Of a stretch of 64,000 bases of DNA, positions 27,083 through 36,304 are shown in pieces; positions within the stretch are counted from its first letter, which is position 1, and each line of letters opens with the position of its first letter. The translations under genes were made by a program, and so were the position numbers. Source of the DNA: an uncultured Sediminibacterium sp. GTDB lineage: Bacteria; Bacteroidota; Bacteroidia; Chitinophagales; Chitinophagaceae. The stretch is from NCBI RefSeq assembly GCF_946481145.1, contig NZ_CAMLMJ010000021.1, positions 1 through 64,000 of the forward strand, in the 5' to 3' direction. The notes under the pieces are model-generated. The model ran no database searches, was not told the origin of the DNA, and was given only the letters and a program-made list of their open reading frames with translations.

Positions 27083-27113
27083 TTGCAATGGCAGCAGTTT
27101 GCAATTACCTTTG
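27083..27113 (+). promoter_or_regulatory. Bacteroidetes-type promoter of the ABC-F gene
   Basis: TTG (27083-27085), N20, TACCTTTG (27106-27113), 24 bp before the start codon. It fits the TTG-N17-20-TAnnTTTG consensus well. Confidence 0.7.
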
Positions 27114-27136
27114 CGCTCCTAAATCGTTGTTAAGAA

Positions 27137-29101
27137 ATGTTGATCGGCTTACAGAATGTGACTTTTGAGTTTGGTGCCCGTGTTATTGTGGAAGATGCCA
27201 CCTGGCATATCCAACCCGGCGACCGTATTGGTTTAATCGGTTATAATGGCACCGGAAAATCGACCCTTTTAAAGGTACTGGTGGGAGAATATACCCCATC
27301 AAAAGGAACGGTTGAAAAAGGAAAAGAAACAACCATTGGATACCTGCACCAGGATTTGCTGAGCTTCGATACCAACGACACCATAACCGAAGTTGCTCTT
27401 GGCGCTTTTGAAAGGGTGCGTCAACTGGAAAAAGATATTGAGCGTTTGGGTATTGAACTTGAAAAAGATCCCGAAAACAATGACCTGCTCATTCAATACA
27501 CCGATGCCCTTCATGAGCTTGATGTATTGGACGGATACAATATTCACCACAAGGCAGAAGAAGTATTACATGGACTCGGTTTCAGTAATGAAGACCTCTC
27601 CCGCCCCTACAAAGAATTTAGTGGTGGATGGAGAATGCGGGTACTGCTCTGTAAAATGATCTTACAGAAACCTGATGTACTCCTGCTCGATGAGCCTACC
27701 AACCACCTCGATCTTCCTTCTATTGAATGGTTGGAAAAATACCTGATCCACTACCAGGGTAGTGTTGTGATTGTGAGCCACGATAAATTTTTCCTGAACA
27801 GAATGGTCAACAAAATCGTAGAAGTTTACCAGCAGGAACTACATATTTATTCTGGCGACTATTCCTATTATGAAACTGAAAAAGCCTTGCGCATAGAAAT
27901 GCAGCAAAAAGCTTTTGAAAACCAACAGGATTATATCCGTCAGCAGGAAAGATTTATTGAACGCTTCAAGGCCAAAGCAAGTAAAGCTGCTCAGGCACAA
28001 AGTATTCAGAAGCGACTGGATAAAATTGATAAAATTGAAGACGTAAAACTGGAAAGACCTGACTTACGCATCAACTTCCAGTTAGATAAAGTGCCGGGGA
28101 AAGTATTGGCTGAATTGAAAAATGCGAGTAAAAGTTTTGGAAAGATAAAAATCCTTGAAGCAGCCAATGCAGAAATTGAGCGTGGCGATAAAATTGCACT
28201 GATTGGTGCAAACGGAAAGGGTAAATCAACCGTGTTACGCATGGTAGGTGGCACAGAACCATTTGAAGGTGAACGTGTATGGGGACATAATGTAGAAGAA
28301 AGCTTCTATGCCCAACATCAGTTGGAAGCGCTTACTTTAACCAATACTATACTCGAAGAATTACAACAATGTGGCAGCAAAAAAACCGACGTAGAACTAC
28401 GTGCTTTACTCGGAGCTTTCTTATTCAGTGGTGATGATGTAGACAAACGTATTCGCGTATTAAGTGGTGGTGAAAAGGCACGTGTTGCACTGGCAAAAAC
28501 CATTGTAAGCAAAGCCAACTTCCTCATTCTTGATGAACCTACCAACCACCTTGATATGCATTCGGTAGAGTTATTGGCAGAGGCATTGAATAAATACGAA
28601 GGCAGCATTATACTCGTAAGCCACGATCGTTATTTCATTTCAAAAACAGCTAATAAAATCTGGGAGATTGTTGACCACCAGATCAAAGAATTTAAAGGCA
28701 CTTATCAGGAATGGGTGGAATGGAATGAGCGGATGGAGAAGATGAAGAATAATAGTCCGGAAGTCAGGAAGACCGAAAGTCCGAAAGAGAAGGCGGTTGA
28801 GGTTGAGGTTAAAAAAGAAACAGTAACTGCGAATAATTCCTCCAACCAGGCTATTGATAGGGAGAAGCAGAAAGAATTACAGAAGCAAAAACGCAGACTT
28901 ACCAACCTCGAAGCAGAACTGAATAAATGCAAGGAAGAAAAAGCCAGACAGGAAGCTGCATTGGGTGACCCTTCCAATTATTCCGACCCTAAAAAATTCC
29001 AGGAACTCGAAGCGGCTTATAAACAAACACAGGCTAAGTGGAATGATCTTAATAAAGAATATGAGGAAGTGTTTGAACTTGTGATGGAGATGGAGGGGTG
29101 A
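27137..29101 (+). CDS. ABC-F family ATPase (ribosome-associated, Uup/Ettl-like group)
   Basis: 654 residues, two ATP-binding domains and no membrane part. Walker A boxes GYNGTGKST (35-43) and GANGKGKST; signature motifs FSGGWRMR (first) and LSGGEKARVALAKT (second); Walker B boxes LLLDEPTNHLDL and LILDEPTNHLDM. The linker between the domains (about 240-310) is charged. The C-terminal tail after about residue 530 includes a stretch made from family B repeat words (28754-28789), then a coiled coil (REKQKELQKQKRRLTNLEAE). ABC-F proteins act on the ribosome E site during translation. Which subgroup this belongs to is not certain. Confidence 0.95.
   Translation: MLIGLQNVTFEFGARVIVEDATWHIQPGDRIGLIGYNGTGKSTLLKVLVGEYTPSKGTVEKGKETTIGYLHQDLLSFDTNDTITEVALGAFERVRQLEKDIERLGIELEKDPENNDLLIQYTDALHELDVLDGYNIHHKAEEVLHGLGFSNEDLSRPYKEFSGGWRMRVLLCKMILQKPDVLLLDEPTNHLDLPSIEWLEKYLIHYQGSVVIVSHDKFFLNRMVNKIVEVYQQELHIYSGDYSYYETEKALRIEMQQKAFENQQDYIRQQERFIERFKAKASKAAQAQSIQKRLDKIDKIEDVKLERPDLRINFQLDKVPGKVLAELKNASKSFGKIKILEAANAEIERGDKIALIGANGKGKSTVLRMVGGTEPFEGERVWGHNVEESFYAQHQLEALTLTNTILEELQQCGSKKTDVELRALLGAFLFSGDDVDKRIRVLSGGEKARVALAKTIVSKANFLILDEPTNHLDMHSVELLAEALNKYEGSIILVSHDRYFISKTANKIWEIVDHQIKEFKGTYQEWVEWNERMEKMKNNSPEVRKTESPKEKAVEVEVKKETVTANNSSNQAIDREKQKELQKQKRRLTNLEAELNKCKEEKARQEAALGDPSNYSDPKKFQELEAAYKQTQAKWNDLNKEYEEVFELVMEMEG
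28754..28789. repeat. Family B word repeat inside the ABC-F coding region
   Basis: AGTCCGGAAGTCAGGAAGAC followed by CGAAAGTCCGAAAGAG words. It is the same sequence family as the intergenic hairpin arms at 37162, 45096 and 45733. In frame it encodes residues about 540-551 (SPEVRKTESPKE), between the second ATPase domain and the C-terminal coiled coil. Confidence 0.85.
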
Positions 29102-29104
29102 GGA

Positions 29105-29136
29105 AATCAAAAGTCAAAAGTCAAAATTCAAAAAAG
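29105..29136. repeat. Word-repeat family F (AAAAGTCAAAATTC), single arm
   Basis: AAATCAAAAGTCAAAAGTC words directly after the ABC-F stop codon. The inverted words lie at 31980-32020, beyond the next two genes. The rest of the 344-bp gap to 29446 holds an 8-bp leader hairpin (29398-29416, loop TTC) and no gene I can see. Confidence 0.7.
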
Positions 29137-29445
29137 TTAACTAACTGCCGATTCGATTGAAGGGGTTTGGGGTTATTGGGTGGGATGGGGATGATTGGTA
29201 AAATGTAATATTTGAAGTCTGTAATACTATTCTGTTGAAGGAATGGATCTAATTTGGCTGACTAAACTCACACATAGGATTATCTGCCCCTTGTTTTTCA
29301 CCGAGAAAACCCTGTTTTTTGCCCAATATTTTAATAAGCACTGGCATTTCTAATTGTTTGGTGTAACTTACTTAGGTCGATAATGGCAACCCAAAGCGGC
29401 AATACTTCGTATTGCCCTATATCAATCACCCAACAATAAGTAACA

Positions 29446-30552
29446 ATGAAAAAGAATTATTTCTACTTCGTTACGGTTTTAGCTGGTATTGCATTATTAG
29501 CTGCCACTAAGCCCTTTACCAGATCACCTCTGGGCCTCAGCAAAGGGACACCCGATATTAAATCGGTGAGTGCTTTAACTTTTGGTAAGGACGGAATACT
29601 CTTCATTGGAGATTCGAAAGGAGCTACCATTTTTGCTATAGATACCAAAGATGCTAAAAACAATAATAATGCAGCAAAGATTGATGTTACCGGAATCGAT
29701 CAAAAAATAGCCGAAGCCCTGGGCACAGAGAAAGAAAAAATCACCATTACAGATATGGCTGTAAACCCCATTTCAAAAAAACTTTATATCTCCCTTCAAA
29801 ATAGTGATGGTACACCTGTGATAGTAAAATTGGAGGGTGAAAAAATTGAAGCGGTTGGTTTAAAAGATGTCGACTTTTCAAGTATTACCCTTAATGACGT
29901 AGCGGCTGAAGATGCTAAAGATGCAAGAGGTCGTTCTTTGCGCGTGTCGGCTATTTCCGATATGGGCTTTGCAAACGGTAAAGTATTGGTAAGCGGACTC
30001 TCGAACAAAGAATTCAGTTCATCTCTTCGCAGTATTCCTTTTCCTTTTACCAATCAGCAGGATATGGCTTCATTGGAAATGTACCATGGCGCGCATGGCC
30101 GTTTTGAAACCACTTCTCCTATCCGCACTTTTACTACCGGAAAAATCAATGGTAAAGAATATATTATTGCGAGTTATACCTGTACACCACTCGTTCTTTA
30201 TCCCCTGGATGAATTAAAATCGGGCCAGCATGTTAAAGGAAGAACCGTTGCAGAAATGGGCAGTGGTAATACTCCTATTGACATGACAACCATAACCAAA
30301 GGTGGCGAAACTTATTTGATCATGGGTAATACCGCCCGTTCTGTATCGGAAGTAAATTATAAAGCCATTGCAGCATTTGAAGGAACCATCACAGAAAGAA
30401 TTGCTACTACTGCGGGAACGGCATTTGTATTATTACCCAATTTGACCAAAGTACAACAGATGGATAAACTGGATAATAACAATGTAGTAATCATGCAGAA
30501 AAAAGACAATGGCTCATTGGATCTGACTACTGTAAAGAATAATGCATTGTAA
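29446..30552 (+). CDS. Secreted protein of unknown function (beta-propeller-like repeats)
   Basis: 368 residues with a signal peptide (MKKNYFYFVTVLAGIALLAA). The mature part shows propeller-like blades: SVSALTFGKDGILFIGDSKG, ITDMAVNPISKKLYISLQN, SAISDMGFANGKVLVSGL and later YLIMGNTARSVSEVN. Predicted beta-propeller or SMP-30-like fold with no identifiable active site. The nearby overlapping lipoprotein gene (30542 or later start) suggests a pair. A strong terminator hairpin sits right after its stop. Confidence 0.6.
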   Translation: MKKNYFYFVTVLAGIALLAATKPFTRSPLGLSKGTPDIKSVSALTFGKDGILFIGDSKGATIFAIDTKDAKNNNNAAKIDVTGIDQKIAEALGTEKEKITITDMAVNPISKKLYISLQNSDGTPVIVKLEGEKIEAVGLKDVDFSSITLNDVAAEDAKDARGRSLRVSAISDMGFANGKVLVSGLSNKEFSSSLRSIPFPFTNQQDMASLEMYHGAHGRFETTSPIRTFTTGKINGKEYIIASYTCTPLVLYPLDELKSGQHVKGRTVAEMGSGNTPIDMTTITKGGETYLIMGNTARSVSEVNYKAIAAFEGTITERIATTAGTAFVLLPNLTKVQQMDKLDNNNVVIMQKKDNGSLDLTTVKNNAL

Positions 30553-30569
30553 TAGCAGTAGAAATATTC

Positions 30570-30608
30570 AAAATAACAGGTTATGCAATTTGCGTAACCT
30601 GTTATTTT
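30570..30608 (+). terminator. Strong intrinsic terminator overlapping the start of the next reading frame
   Basis: A 14-bp stem AAAATAACAGGTTA (30570-30583) with its complement at 30595-30608, with an 11-nt loop and a T-run to 30611. The hairpin covers the region coding for the signal peptide of the downstream lipoprotein. Confidence 0.85.
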
Positions 30609-31651
30609 TTTGTCTTGCTACGCTGTTTTCCTGCTCGGATGAACAAAAAAATATTGTGGTTATTTGGGAGGCGAATAAGGCAAAAGCAGTAATAATACCC
30701 AGGCAGTTACTAAAGGATGTACCTGCATCCTCCGTCAAAAGCACAGTGAGGATCAGAAAGGAAAATGATACCACCACCCTGCTTGGTTACTATAATTTTC
30801 AGGATAGGTTAATTTTTGAGCCCCTGATTCCTTTTCAACGAGGTGCCAATTATGTTATTTCAGTGTTCGACAAAAAAGTGGCGAATTTTCAGATACCTGT
30901 TGACCAGAAACATAGTGCGCCTAAAGTGGTGACTGTCTATCCGCAGTTAGACACCATTCCTGAAAACACTTTGAAGCTGTACATTGAATTCTCACAACCC
31001 ATGCGGGAGGGTGAATCCCTGCAGCATATCAGGCTCGTAAAAGCCAACAAAGATACTTTGACAGATACTTTCCTCGATTTACAACCCGAGTTATGGAATG
31101 AGAACAGAACAGTTCTTACCATCTGGTTCGACCCCGGAAGAATTAAACGTAACCTGCAACCCAATCTAAGGTTAGGCGCACCATTAGATGCCCATAAAAA
31201 TTACCAGTTGATCATCTCCAAAAACTGGCAGGACACAGAGGGAGCAGCTTTGACGGATAATTATGTAAAATCATTTGCAACAGTAATTCGTGACAGCTTA
31301 TCTCCCAATCCTGAACACTGGAAAATAGAAGCACCCAAGGCGCAATCCATGGAACCGCTATTTATTCATTTAGATAAAGCATTGGATCATTTTTTATTGT
31401 TAGACTGCCTGCAGGTTTTCGACCCAAAGGGTAATCTCGTAAAGGGTAGGTTGAATGTAACGGATCAAGACCGGGCGTGGTATTTTATTCCGGAACAAAA
31501 CTGGCATGCCGGCAGGTATACCCTGCGCATCTTATCGAAACTGGAAGATCTTGCAGGTAATAACCTGAATAAAGTATTTGACCGGGATATAAAGAATACC
31601 AAAAAGCCTTCTACGCAGGAATTCTATACAAGGGATTTTGTAATAGAATAA
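30590..31651 (+). CDS. Putative lipoprotein with Ig-like (Big-5-type) domain
   Basis: Start uncertain. The frame opens at ATG 30542, giving an odd 31-residue leader overlapping the previous gene. A TTG at 30590 gives the short signal (M/L)RNLLFFCLATLFSC with lipobox LFSC, which I prefer. The body has a Big_5/SbsA Ig-like module (APKVVTVYPQLDTIPENTLKLYI ... EFSQPMREG), as seen in Bacteroidetes lipoproteins, and a second such unit near the C-terminus (YTLRILSKLEDLAGNNLNKVFDRD). Function unknown; likely a surface lipoprotein. The terminator at 30570-30608 may reduce its expression relative to the previous gene. Confidence 0.68.
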   Translation: MRNLLFFCLATLFSCSDEQKNIVVIWEANKAKAVIIPRQLLKDVPASSVKSTVRIRKENDTTTLLGYYNFQDRLIFEPLIPFQRGANYVISVFDKKVANFQIPVDQKHSAPKVVTVYPQLDTIPENTLKLYIEFSQPMREGESLQHIRLVKANKDTLTDTFLDLQPELWNENRTVLTIWFDPGRIKRNLQPNLRLGAPLDAHKNYQLIISKNWQDTEGAALTDNYVKSFATVIRDSLSPNPEHWKIEAPKAQSMEPLFIHLDKALDHFLLLDCLQVFDPKGNLVKGRLNVTDQDRAWYFIPEQNWHAGRYTLRILSKLEDLAGNNLNKVFDRDIKNTKKPSTQEFYTRDFVIE

Positions 31652-31888
31652 TCATTTCATACATAGTAGTTATTCTAGTATTTATTTTTCTAAACTCCCT
31701 GAAAATCTTTGCCATACTCTACTGAGAAAGAATGTTTAAAATAACTCCTACGGTTTACACCTATACTTTGTCACCCAACTTTTGAAAGCAGATCAGTATT
31801 CTATATAATTATAAATTTACGAAACTTAAAATATTCAAAACAATTTCGTTAATGCACTTGACTAGTTTATAATCGGACTGACAAAAAA

Positions 31889-31919
31889 AATTGCGAAACC
31901 TTTTTCAAGTTTCGCAATT
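31889..31919 (-). terminator. Intrinsic terminator of the acyl-CoA dehydrogenase gene
   Basis: 11-bp stem AATTGCGAAAC/GTTTCGCAATT (31889-31899, 31909-31919). An A-run at 31883-31890 becomes a U-tract on the minus strand. Confidence 0.85.
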
Positions 31920-31979
31920 CCATTTTTCAACTCACCCAACCCTCTCTGCTTCGCAAAGAGGGCTTTAAAGCAGCAAACT

Positions 31980-32020
31980 TTTTTGACTTTTGAATTTTGA
32001 CTTTTGAATTTTGAATTTGT
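31980..32020. repeat. Word-repeat family F (TTTTGACTTTTGAATTTTG)
   Basis: Inverted-orientation words matching 29105-29136, next to the acyl-CoA dehydrogenase stop. It also carries a small hairpin CCCTCTctgcttcgcaaAGAGGG nearby (31931-31954). The remaining 31652-31882 shows nothing I can assign. Confidence 0.8.
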
Positions 32021-32024
32021 CTTT

Positions 32025-33182
32025 TTACTTATTCAAAATACTCCTGCTAATCACAATCCTTTGCACTTCACTTGTTCCCTCGTATATCTGTGTAATTTTT
32101 GCATCGCGCATGAGCCTTTCTACATGGTATTCTTTTACAAAACCATAACCACCATGCACCTGAACAGCCTCTGTGGAGATCCACATAGCGGCTTCGCTTG
32201 CAAATACTTTGGCCATTGAAGAGCTAAGTGTATAGTCTATTTTATTGTCTTTTTCCCAGGCAGCTTTTAAGCAAAGTAAACGTGCAGCTTCAACCTTTGT
32301 AGCCATATCGGCTAATTTGAACTGAATTGCCTGATGATGCATAATTTCTTTACCAAAGGCTTTACGCTGTTTGCTGTATGCCAGAGCCAGTTCGTAAGCA
32401 CCACTTGCAATTCCTAAAGCCTGTGATGCAATACCTATACGACCACCAGCCAGTGTTTTCATTGCAAATTTGAAACCGAACCCGTCTTCTCCTATCCTAT
32501 TTTCTTTGGGCACTTTTACATCGGTTAACAGAATGGTATGTGTATCGCTTCCGCGGATACCCAATTTATTTTCCTTAGCCGCCACTGTTACACCAGGCCA
32601 GCTTTTTTCAACGATAAATGCATTAATACCCTTACTTCCTTTTGCAGGATCGGTTTGGGCCATTACCAGGTATACAGATGCTGAAGAACCATTGGTAATC
32701 CAGTTTTTTGTTCCATTCAATAAGTAATAATCGCCCATATCTTCCGCAGTGGTGCGCTGACTGGTAGCATCACTTCCAGCCTCGGGCTCACTCAGCAAAA
32801 ATGCGCCAATGTATAAATCACCGTCTTTACGTCCCTGCGCCAATGGTGTGAGGTATTTTTGTTTCTGTTCTTCACTGCCAAAAGCTTCCAGTCCCCAGCA
32901 AACAAGGCTGTTGTTTACGCTCATACACACACTCACACTCGCATCAATTTTACTGATTTCTTCCATGGCCAGTACATAACTCACTGTATCCATACCAGCA
33001 CCGCCATATTTGGGGTCAACCATCATACCCATAAAACCAAGTTCAGCTAATTGCATTATTTGTTCTTTGGGGAATTGTTGTTTCTCATCACGATCAATAA
33101 CACCGGGTAAACATTCGTTTTGGGCAAAATCACGAGCCGCTTTCTGGATCATTAAATGTTCTTCACTGAGTTGAAATTGCAT
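32025..33182 (-). CDS. Acyl-CoA dehydrogenase
   Basis: 385 residues, the usual length. FAD-dependent first step of acyl-CoA beta-oxidation. N-terminal helices, the FAD/substrate block FLLSEPEAGSDATSQRTTAE and WITNGSSASVYLV, then the catalytic region RDAKITQIYEGTSEVQRIVISR with Glu as the base in YEGTSE. The short/medium-chain type is most likely. A -7 box TATTTTTG lies at 33205-33212 on the minus strand without a well-spaced -33. No beta-oxidation partners are adjacent. Confidence 0.96.
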   Translation of the reverse strand: MQFQLSEEHLMIQKAARDFAQNECLPGVIDRDEKQQFPKEQIMQLAELGFMGMMVDPKYGGAGMDTVSYVLAMEEISKIDASVSVCMSVNNSLVCWGLEAFGSEEQKQKYLTPLAQGRKDGDLYIGAFLLSEPEAGSDATSQRTTAEDMGDYYLLNGTKNWITNGSSASVYLVMAQTDPAKGSKGINAFIVEKSWPGVTVAAKENKLGIRGSDTHTILLTDVKVPKENRIGEDGFGFKFAMKTLAGGRIGIASQALGIASGAYELALAYSKQRKAFGKEIMHHQAIQFKLADMATKVEAARLLCLKAAWEKDNKIDYTLSSSMAKVFASEAAMWISTEAVQVHGGYGFVKEYHVERLMRDAKITQIYEGTSEVQRIVISRSILNK

Positions 33183-33237
33183 ACTTTTTTAGGTTTTGGC
33201 GCTGCAAAAATAAGCTAACAATCGTTAGGAAAGCACA

Positions 33238-33382
33238 ATTTTGGAATTTTGATCATTGATTTTTTAATTTTTGATTTGGGCGGATAATACACCTAAAAGA
33301 TAAAATTGCTTGATACATTAACCGATTGAAAATGGACATTAGACCATAAATCAAACAATCAATGATCAAAAAATCAAAATTT
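33238..33382. repeat. Word-repeat hairpin, family F
   Basis: The left arm TTTGGAATTTTGATCATTGA (33239-33276) and inverted AATCAATGATCAAAAAATC words on the right (33346-33382). It fills the divergent gap between the acyl-CoA dehydrogenase and the barrel receptor, just upstream of the receptor promoter. Confidence 0.83.
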
Positions 33383-33416
33383 CACACCTGAAATGTTAAA
33401 CAAACGGCCATCTTTC

Positions 33417-33445
33417 TTTGTTTTCCTTATTGAATGATAACTTTG
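33417..33445 (+). promoter_or_regulatory. Bacteroidetes-type promoter of the beta-barrel receptor
   Basis: TTTG (33417-33420), N17, TAACTTTG (33438-33445), about 70 bp before the start at 33516. Good match to the consensus. Confidence 0.7.
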
Positions 33446-33515
33446 TATTATAATTCACCCCTCTCTGAGCATTTAGCAAACCTTTTTGTTTTCTTTTTTC
33501 ACCAAACAAATTAGC

Positions 33516-36080
33516 ATGTTGAAACATTTACGACTCGTAATGATGGGATTTTTTTGTATAGCCAGGGTATTAGTATTTGCTCAGGATGAAAACGATATGG
33601 ATATCAACAGTATATCTATTAAAGTTGCCAGTAACCGTATTTTCGGAAAAATAACCGATGTAATCACCACAAAACCACTTGAAGCAGTTTCGGTACAATT
33701 ATATTTAAAAGATAGTAAAGGAAATGATAGCCTTGTTAATGCCCTACTCACCAAAGCGAACGGTGATTTTCGATTTACCAATCTTCCAAAAGCCGATAGT
33801 TTCAAACTTGTTATAAGCAGCCTGGCGTATGCGGCGAAAAATTTCACTGTTTTATTCACGCCAGACAATGTGCGAAAAATTCCTGAAACCGTATTTTTTG
33901 AAAAAGATCTTGGAAATATAGCATTGGAACAAGATGCCACCACCCTTACAGCAGTTGTTGTAAAATCAACCGCAAAGCCGGCACTGGAAATGGGGATCGA
34001 CAGAAAAATATTTAATGTTGAAAAAAGTCTTACGGCTACTGGAGGTACTGCAATAGATGTAATGAAAAATATTCCTTCTGTTTCGGTTGATGTGGAAGGA
34101 AATGTTCAACTACGAAACAGCCAGCCACAGATTTTTGTAGATGGTCGCCCAACCATTCTCACTCTCGATCAGATTCCATCAGATAATATTGAAACCATTG
34201 AACTTATTACAAACCCTTCTGCTAAATTCGATGCAGCAAGCTCAGGTGGTATCATCAATATTGTTCTTAAGAAAAATAAAAGAATCGGATTGAATGGTGT
34301 AGCAAGTATTGGTGGAGGTTATCCTGATATCTATAATGGTAACCTGGCCCTCAATGCACGGCAGGGTAAGGTTAATTTATTTGCAAGTGGTAGTATTAAT
34401 CAGTCAGGTGGCATTGCACGGGGGGAGTCGCTCCGAGAAAACAGGGTCAATGGTGTTGCAGATAATTACTTCAACCAGTATTCCAATAATGCCCGACTCA
34501 GGAGGTTTAATTCTATTCGTTTCGGTCTTGATTTCTTCCTTGATAACCGTAATACTATTTCATTTACACAGGGAATTGTAGATGGCAAATTTACCAACCG
34601 GGAAGTACAGGATCAGTATTACTTCAACCAACAAAAAGTATTACAACGCACCGGTGATCGTTTATCAGAAAACAGGGCTGGGTTTAACAGGTATAACAGC
34701 CAACTTAATTTCACCCATAAATTCCCAGAGAACGGCAAGGAACTTACTGCTAATATCAATTACAATTATGGTAATGGCAGTAATCTTTCCAATATCAGGA
34801 ACGCTTTTTATAACACAGATGGTACACCTTATGCCCCCGAGGCACTGGTTAGAAATAATGGCACCAACCGTAATAAACAAGTTACCTTCCAATTGGATTA
34901 CAGCGATCCAATCGGCGAAAATGCAAAACTGGAAACCGGCTTGCGCTCCTATATGAATGATGTAAGCAGTTCTTTTAACGCTTTTGCCATCGGTAATGGC
35001 ATTGAAACAAAACTACCCCTGAGTAACAATATCCGGTATAAAGAATCTGTACATGCAGGTTATATTACTTACTCTAATAAAATAAACAGTTTTTCTTACC
35101 AGGCTGGTTTAAGGGCGGAATATTCTGAATTTGAAGGAGAGCTATTAGATAGTGCAAGAAAATTCGGGTACACTTACCCGAATAGCTGGGACAGGCTTTT
35201 TGACGGGTTCTTCCCCAGTTTGTTTCTTACCAAAACGATCAATGATAATACTGATATCCAGCTTAACTATAGCCGTAGAATCAGGAGACCAAATTTCAGG
35301 CAACTGAATCCATTTGTTGATATTACAGATCCGGTAAACCTTAACCAGGGTAACCCACAACTACAGCCTGAATTCACCAATTCTTTTGAATTCAATTATA
35401 ATACCAAATACAAAAGTGGAAGCTTTCTGGGTGTTTTGTATTTCAGGAATAACCAGCGAGATATCACCCGTTTCAGTGATACCATTACTGCTGCACAATA
35501 CCAGCAACTGAACAATGCTGCAGTTGATCCGAATGCAATTCTCAATACATTCATCAATGCCCAATACACCAATCGCTGGGGAGCCGAGTTCACCCTTCAA
35601 CATAAAATCGGGGCAGACTTCGACCTTACGCCAAGCATTAACCTGCAGTACCGAAAAGTGAAAGCAATTGTAGGCAAACTTGACCTTAGCAATCAGGGTT
35701 TTAATTGGGAATCTAAACTGATTGCCAATTATCGTTTTCCTACCAAACAAACTTCCTTCTTTAAAAACCTGAGCTTGCAAATGGTGGGCGAATACGAATC
35801 TATGGAAGTTACCGCACAGGGTAAATCGCTCGCGCAATACAGTATTGACATGGCCATAAGGAAGGATTTCCTGAAAGACAAAAAAGCCTCACTTACATTT
35901 GCTTTGAATGATGTTTTCAATACCAACAGAAACGGGAATATCTTCGATACAGACCTGTTTTACCAACAAGGCTATAACCGCCGAAACGTTCGCAATTTCC
36001 GTATCACTTTCTCCTACAAATTCGGAAGCGCCACGTTTAAGTTGTTTAATAACAGAAACAATAGAGACGAGGAGGATTGA
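33516..36080 (+). CDS. Outer-membrane beta-barrel receptor (TonB-like, OMP_b-brl_3 type)
   Basis: The start at 33516 gives signal peptide MLKHLRLVMMGFFCIARVLVFAQ; a frame ATG ten codons upstream is possible. Next is a CarboxypepD_reg-like N-terminal domain (VASNRIFGKITDVITTKPLE), a plug (TAIDVMKNIPSVSVDVEGNV, then FVDGRPTILTLDQIPSDNIE and SSGGIINIVLKKNK) and a long barrel with the RRIRRPNFRQLNPFVDIT segment shared with other Bacteroidetes members. It is related in design to the receptor at 46045. No partner lipoprotein adjacent. Substrate unknown. Confidence 0.92.
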   Translation: MLKHLRLVMMGFFCIARVLVFAQDENDMDINSISIKVASNRIFGKITDVITTKPLEAVSVQLYLKDSKGNDSLVNALLTKANGDFRFTNLPKADSFKLVISSLAYAAKNFTVLFTPDNVRKIPETVFFEKDLGNIALEQDATTLTAVVVKSTAKPALEMGIDRKIFNVEKSLTATGGTAIDVMKNIPSVSVDVEGNVQLRNSQPQIFVDGRPTILTLDQIPSDNIETIELITNPSAKFDAASSGGIINIVLKKNKRIGLNGVASIGGGYPDIYNGNLALNARQGKVNLFASGSINQSGGIARGESLRENRVNGVADNYFNQYSNNARLRRFNSIRFGLDFFLDNRNTISFTQGIVDGKFTNREVQDQYYFNQQKVLQRTGDRLSENRAGFNRYNSQLNFTHKFPENGKELTANINYNYGNGSNLSNIRNAFYNTDGTPYAPEALVRNNGTNRNKQVTFQLDYSDPIGENAKLETGLRSYMNDVSSSFNAFAIGNGIETKLPLSNNIRYKESVHAGYITYSNKINSFSYQAGLRAEYSEFEGELLDSARKFGYTYPNSWDRLFDGFFPSLFLTKTINDNTDIQLNYSRRIRRPNFRQLNPFVDITDPVNLNQGNPQLQPEFTNSFEFNYNTKYKSGSFLGVLYFRNNQRDITRFSDTITAAQYQQLNNAAVDPNAILNTFINAQYTNRWGAEFTLQHKIGADFDLTPSINLQYRKVKAIVGKLDLSNQGFNWESKLIANYRFPTKQTSFFKNLSLQMVGEYESMEVTAQGKSLAQYSIDMAIRKDFLKDKKASLTFALNDVFNTNRNGNIFDTDLFYQQGYNRRNVRNFRITFSYKFGSATFKLFNNRNNRDEED

Positions 36081-36082
36081 TA

Positions 36083-36297
36083 GGATGGCTGATTGCTGAT
36101 GTCGGATTTTGGATTGTTGGATGTCAGATGGCAGATGGCAGATTTGGGATGGATGATGCTTGATGTCTGATCGCTGATTTCGAATTTTGGATTTCATATA
36201 GCAGATTAGTTTTTTGTTGGAGGAGAGATAAATAAATCATATCCCCTTCCATAATAATATCTTCCATCATAAATCTGCCATCTGACATCTGACATTT
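36083..36297. repeat. Word-repeat hairpin, family C (GTCAGATGGCAGATGTCAG)
   Basis: A long left region (36083-36210) of GATGGCTGATTGCTGATGTC and TGGCAGATGGCAGATTTGGG words and a shorter inverted right arm (36271-36297). It lies between the receptor (+) and the convergent amidase (-). Confidence 0.85.
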
Positions 36298-36304
36298 AAA
36301 AATT

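Noticed and set aside
28318..28608. Minus-strand 96-residue reading frame
   Set aside because: Antisense to the second ABC-F domain, Ser/Leu-rich as expected from the mirror of that region.
35361..35837. Minus-strand 158-residue reading frame
   Set aside because: Antisense to the receptor barrel; no signal or family motif.
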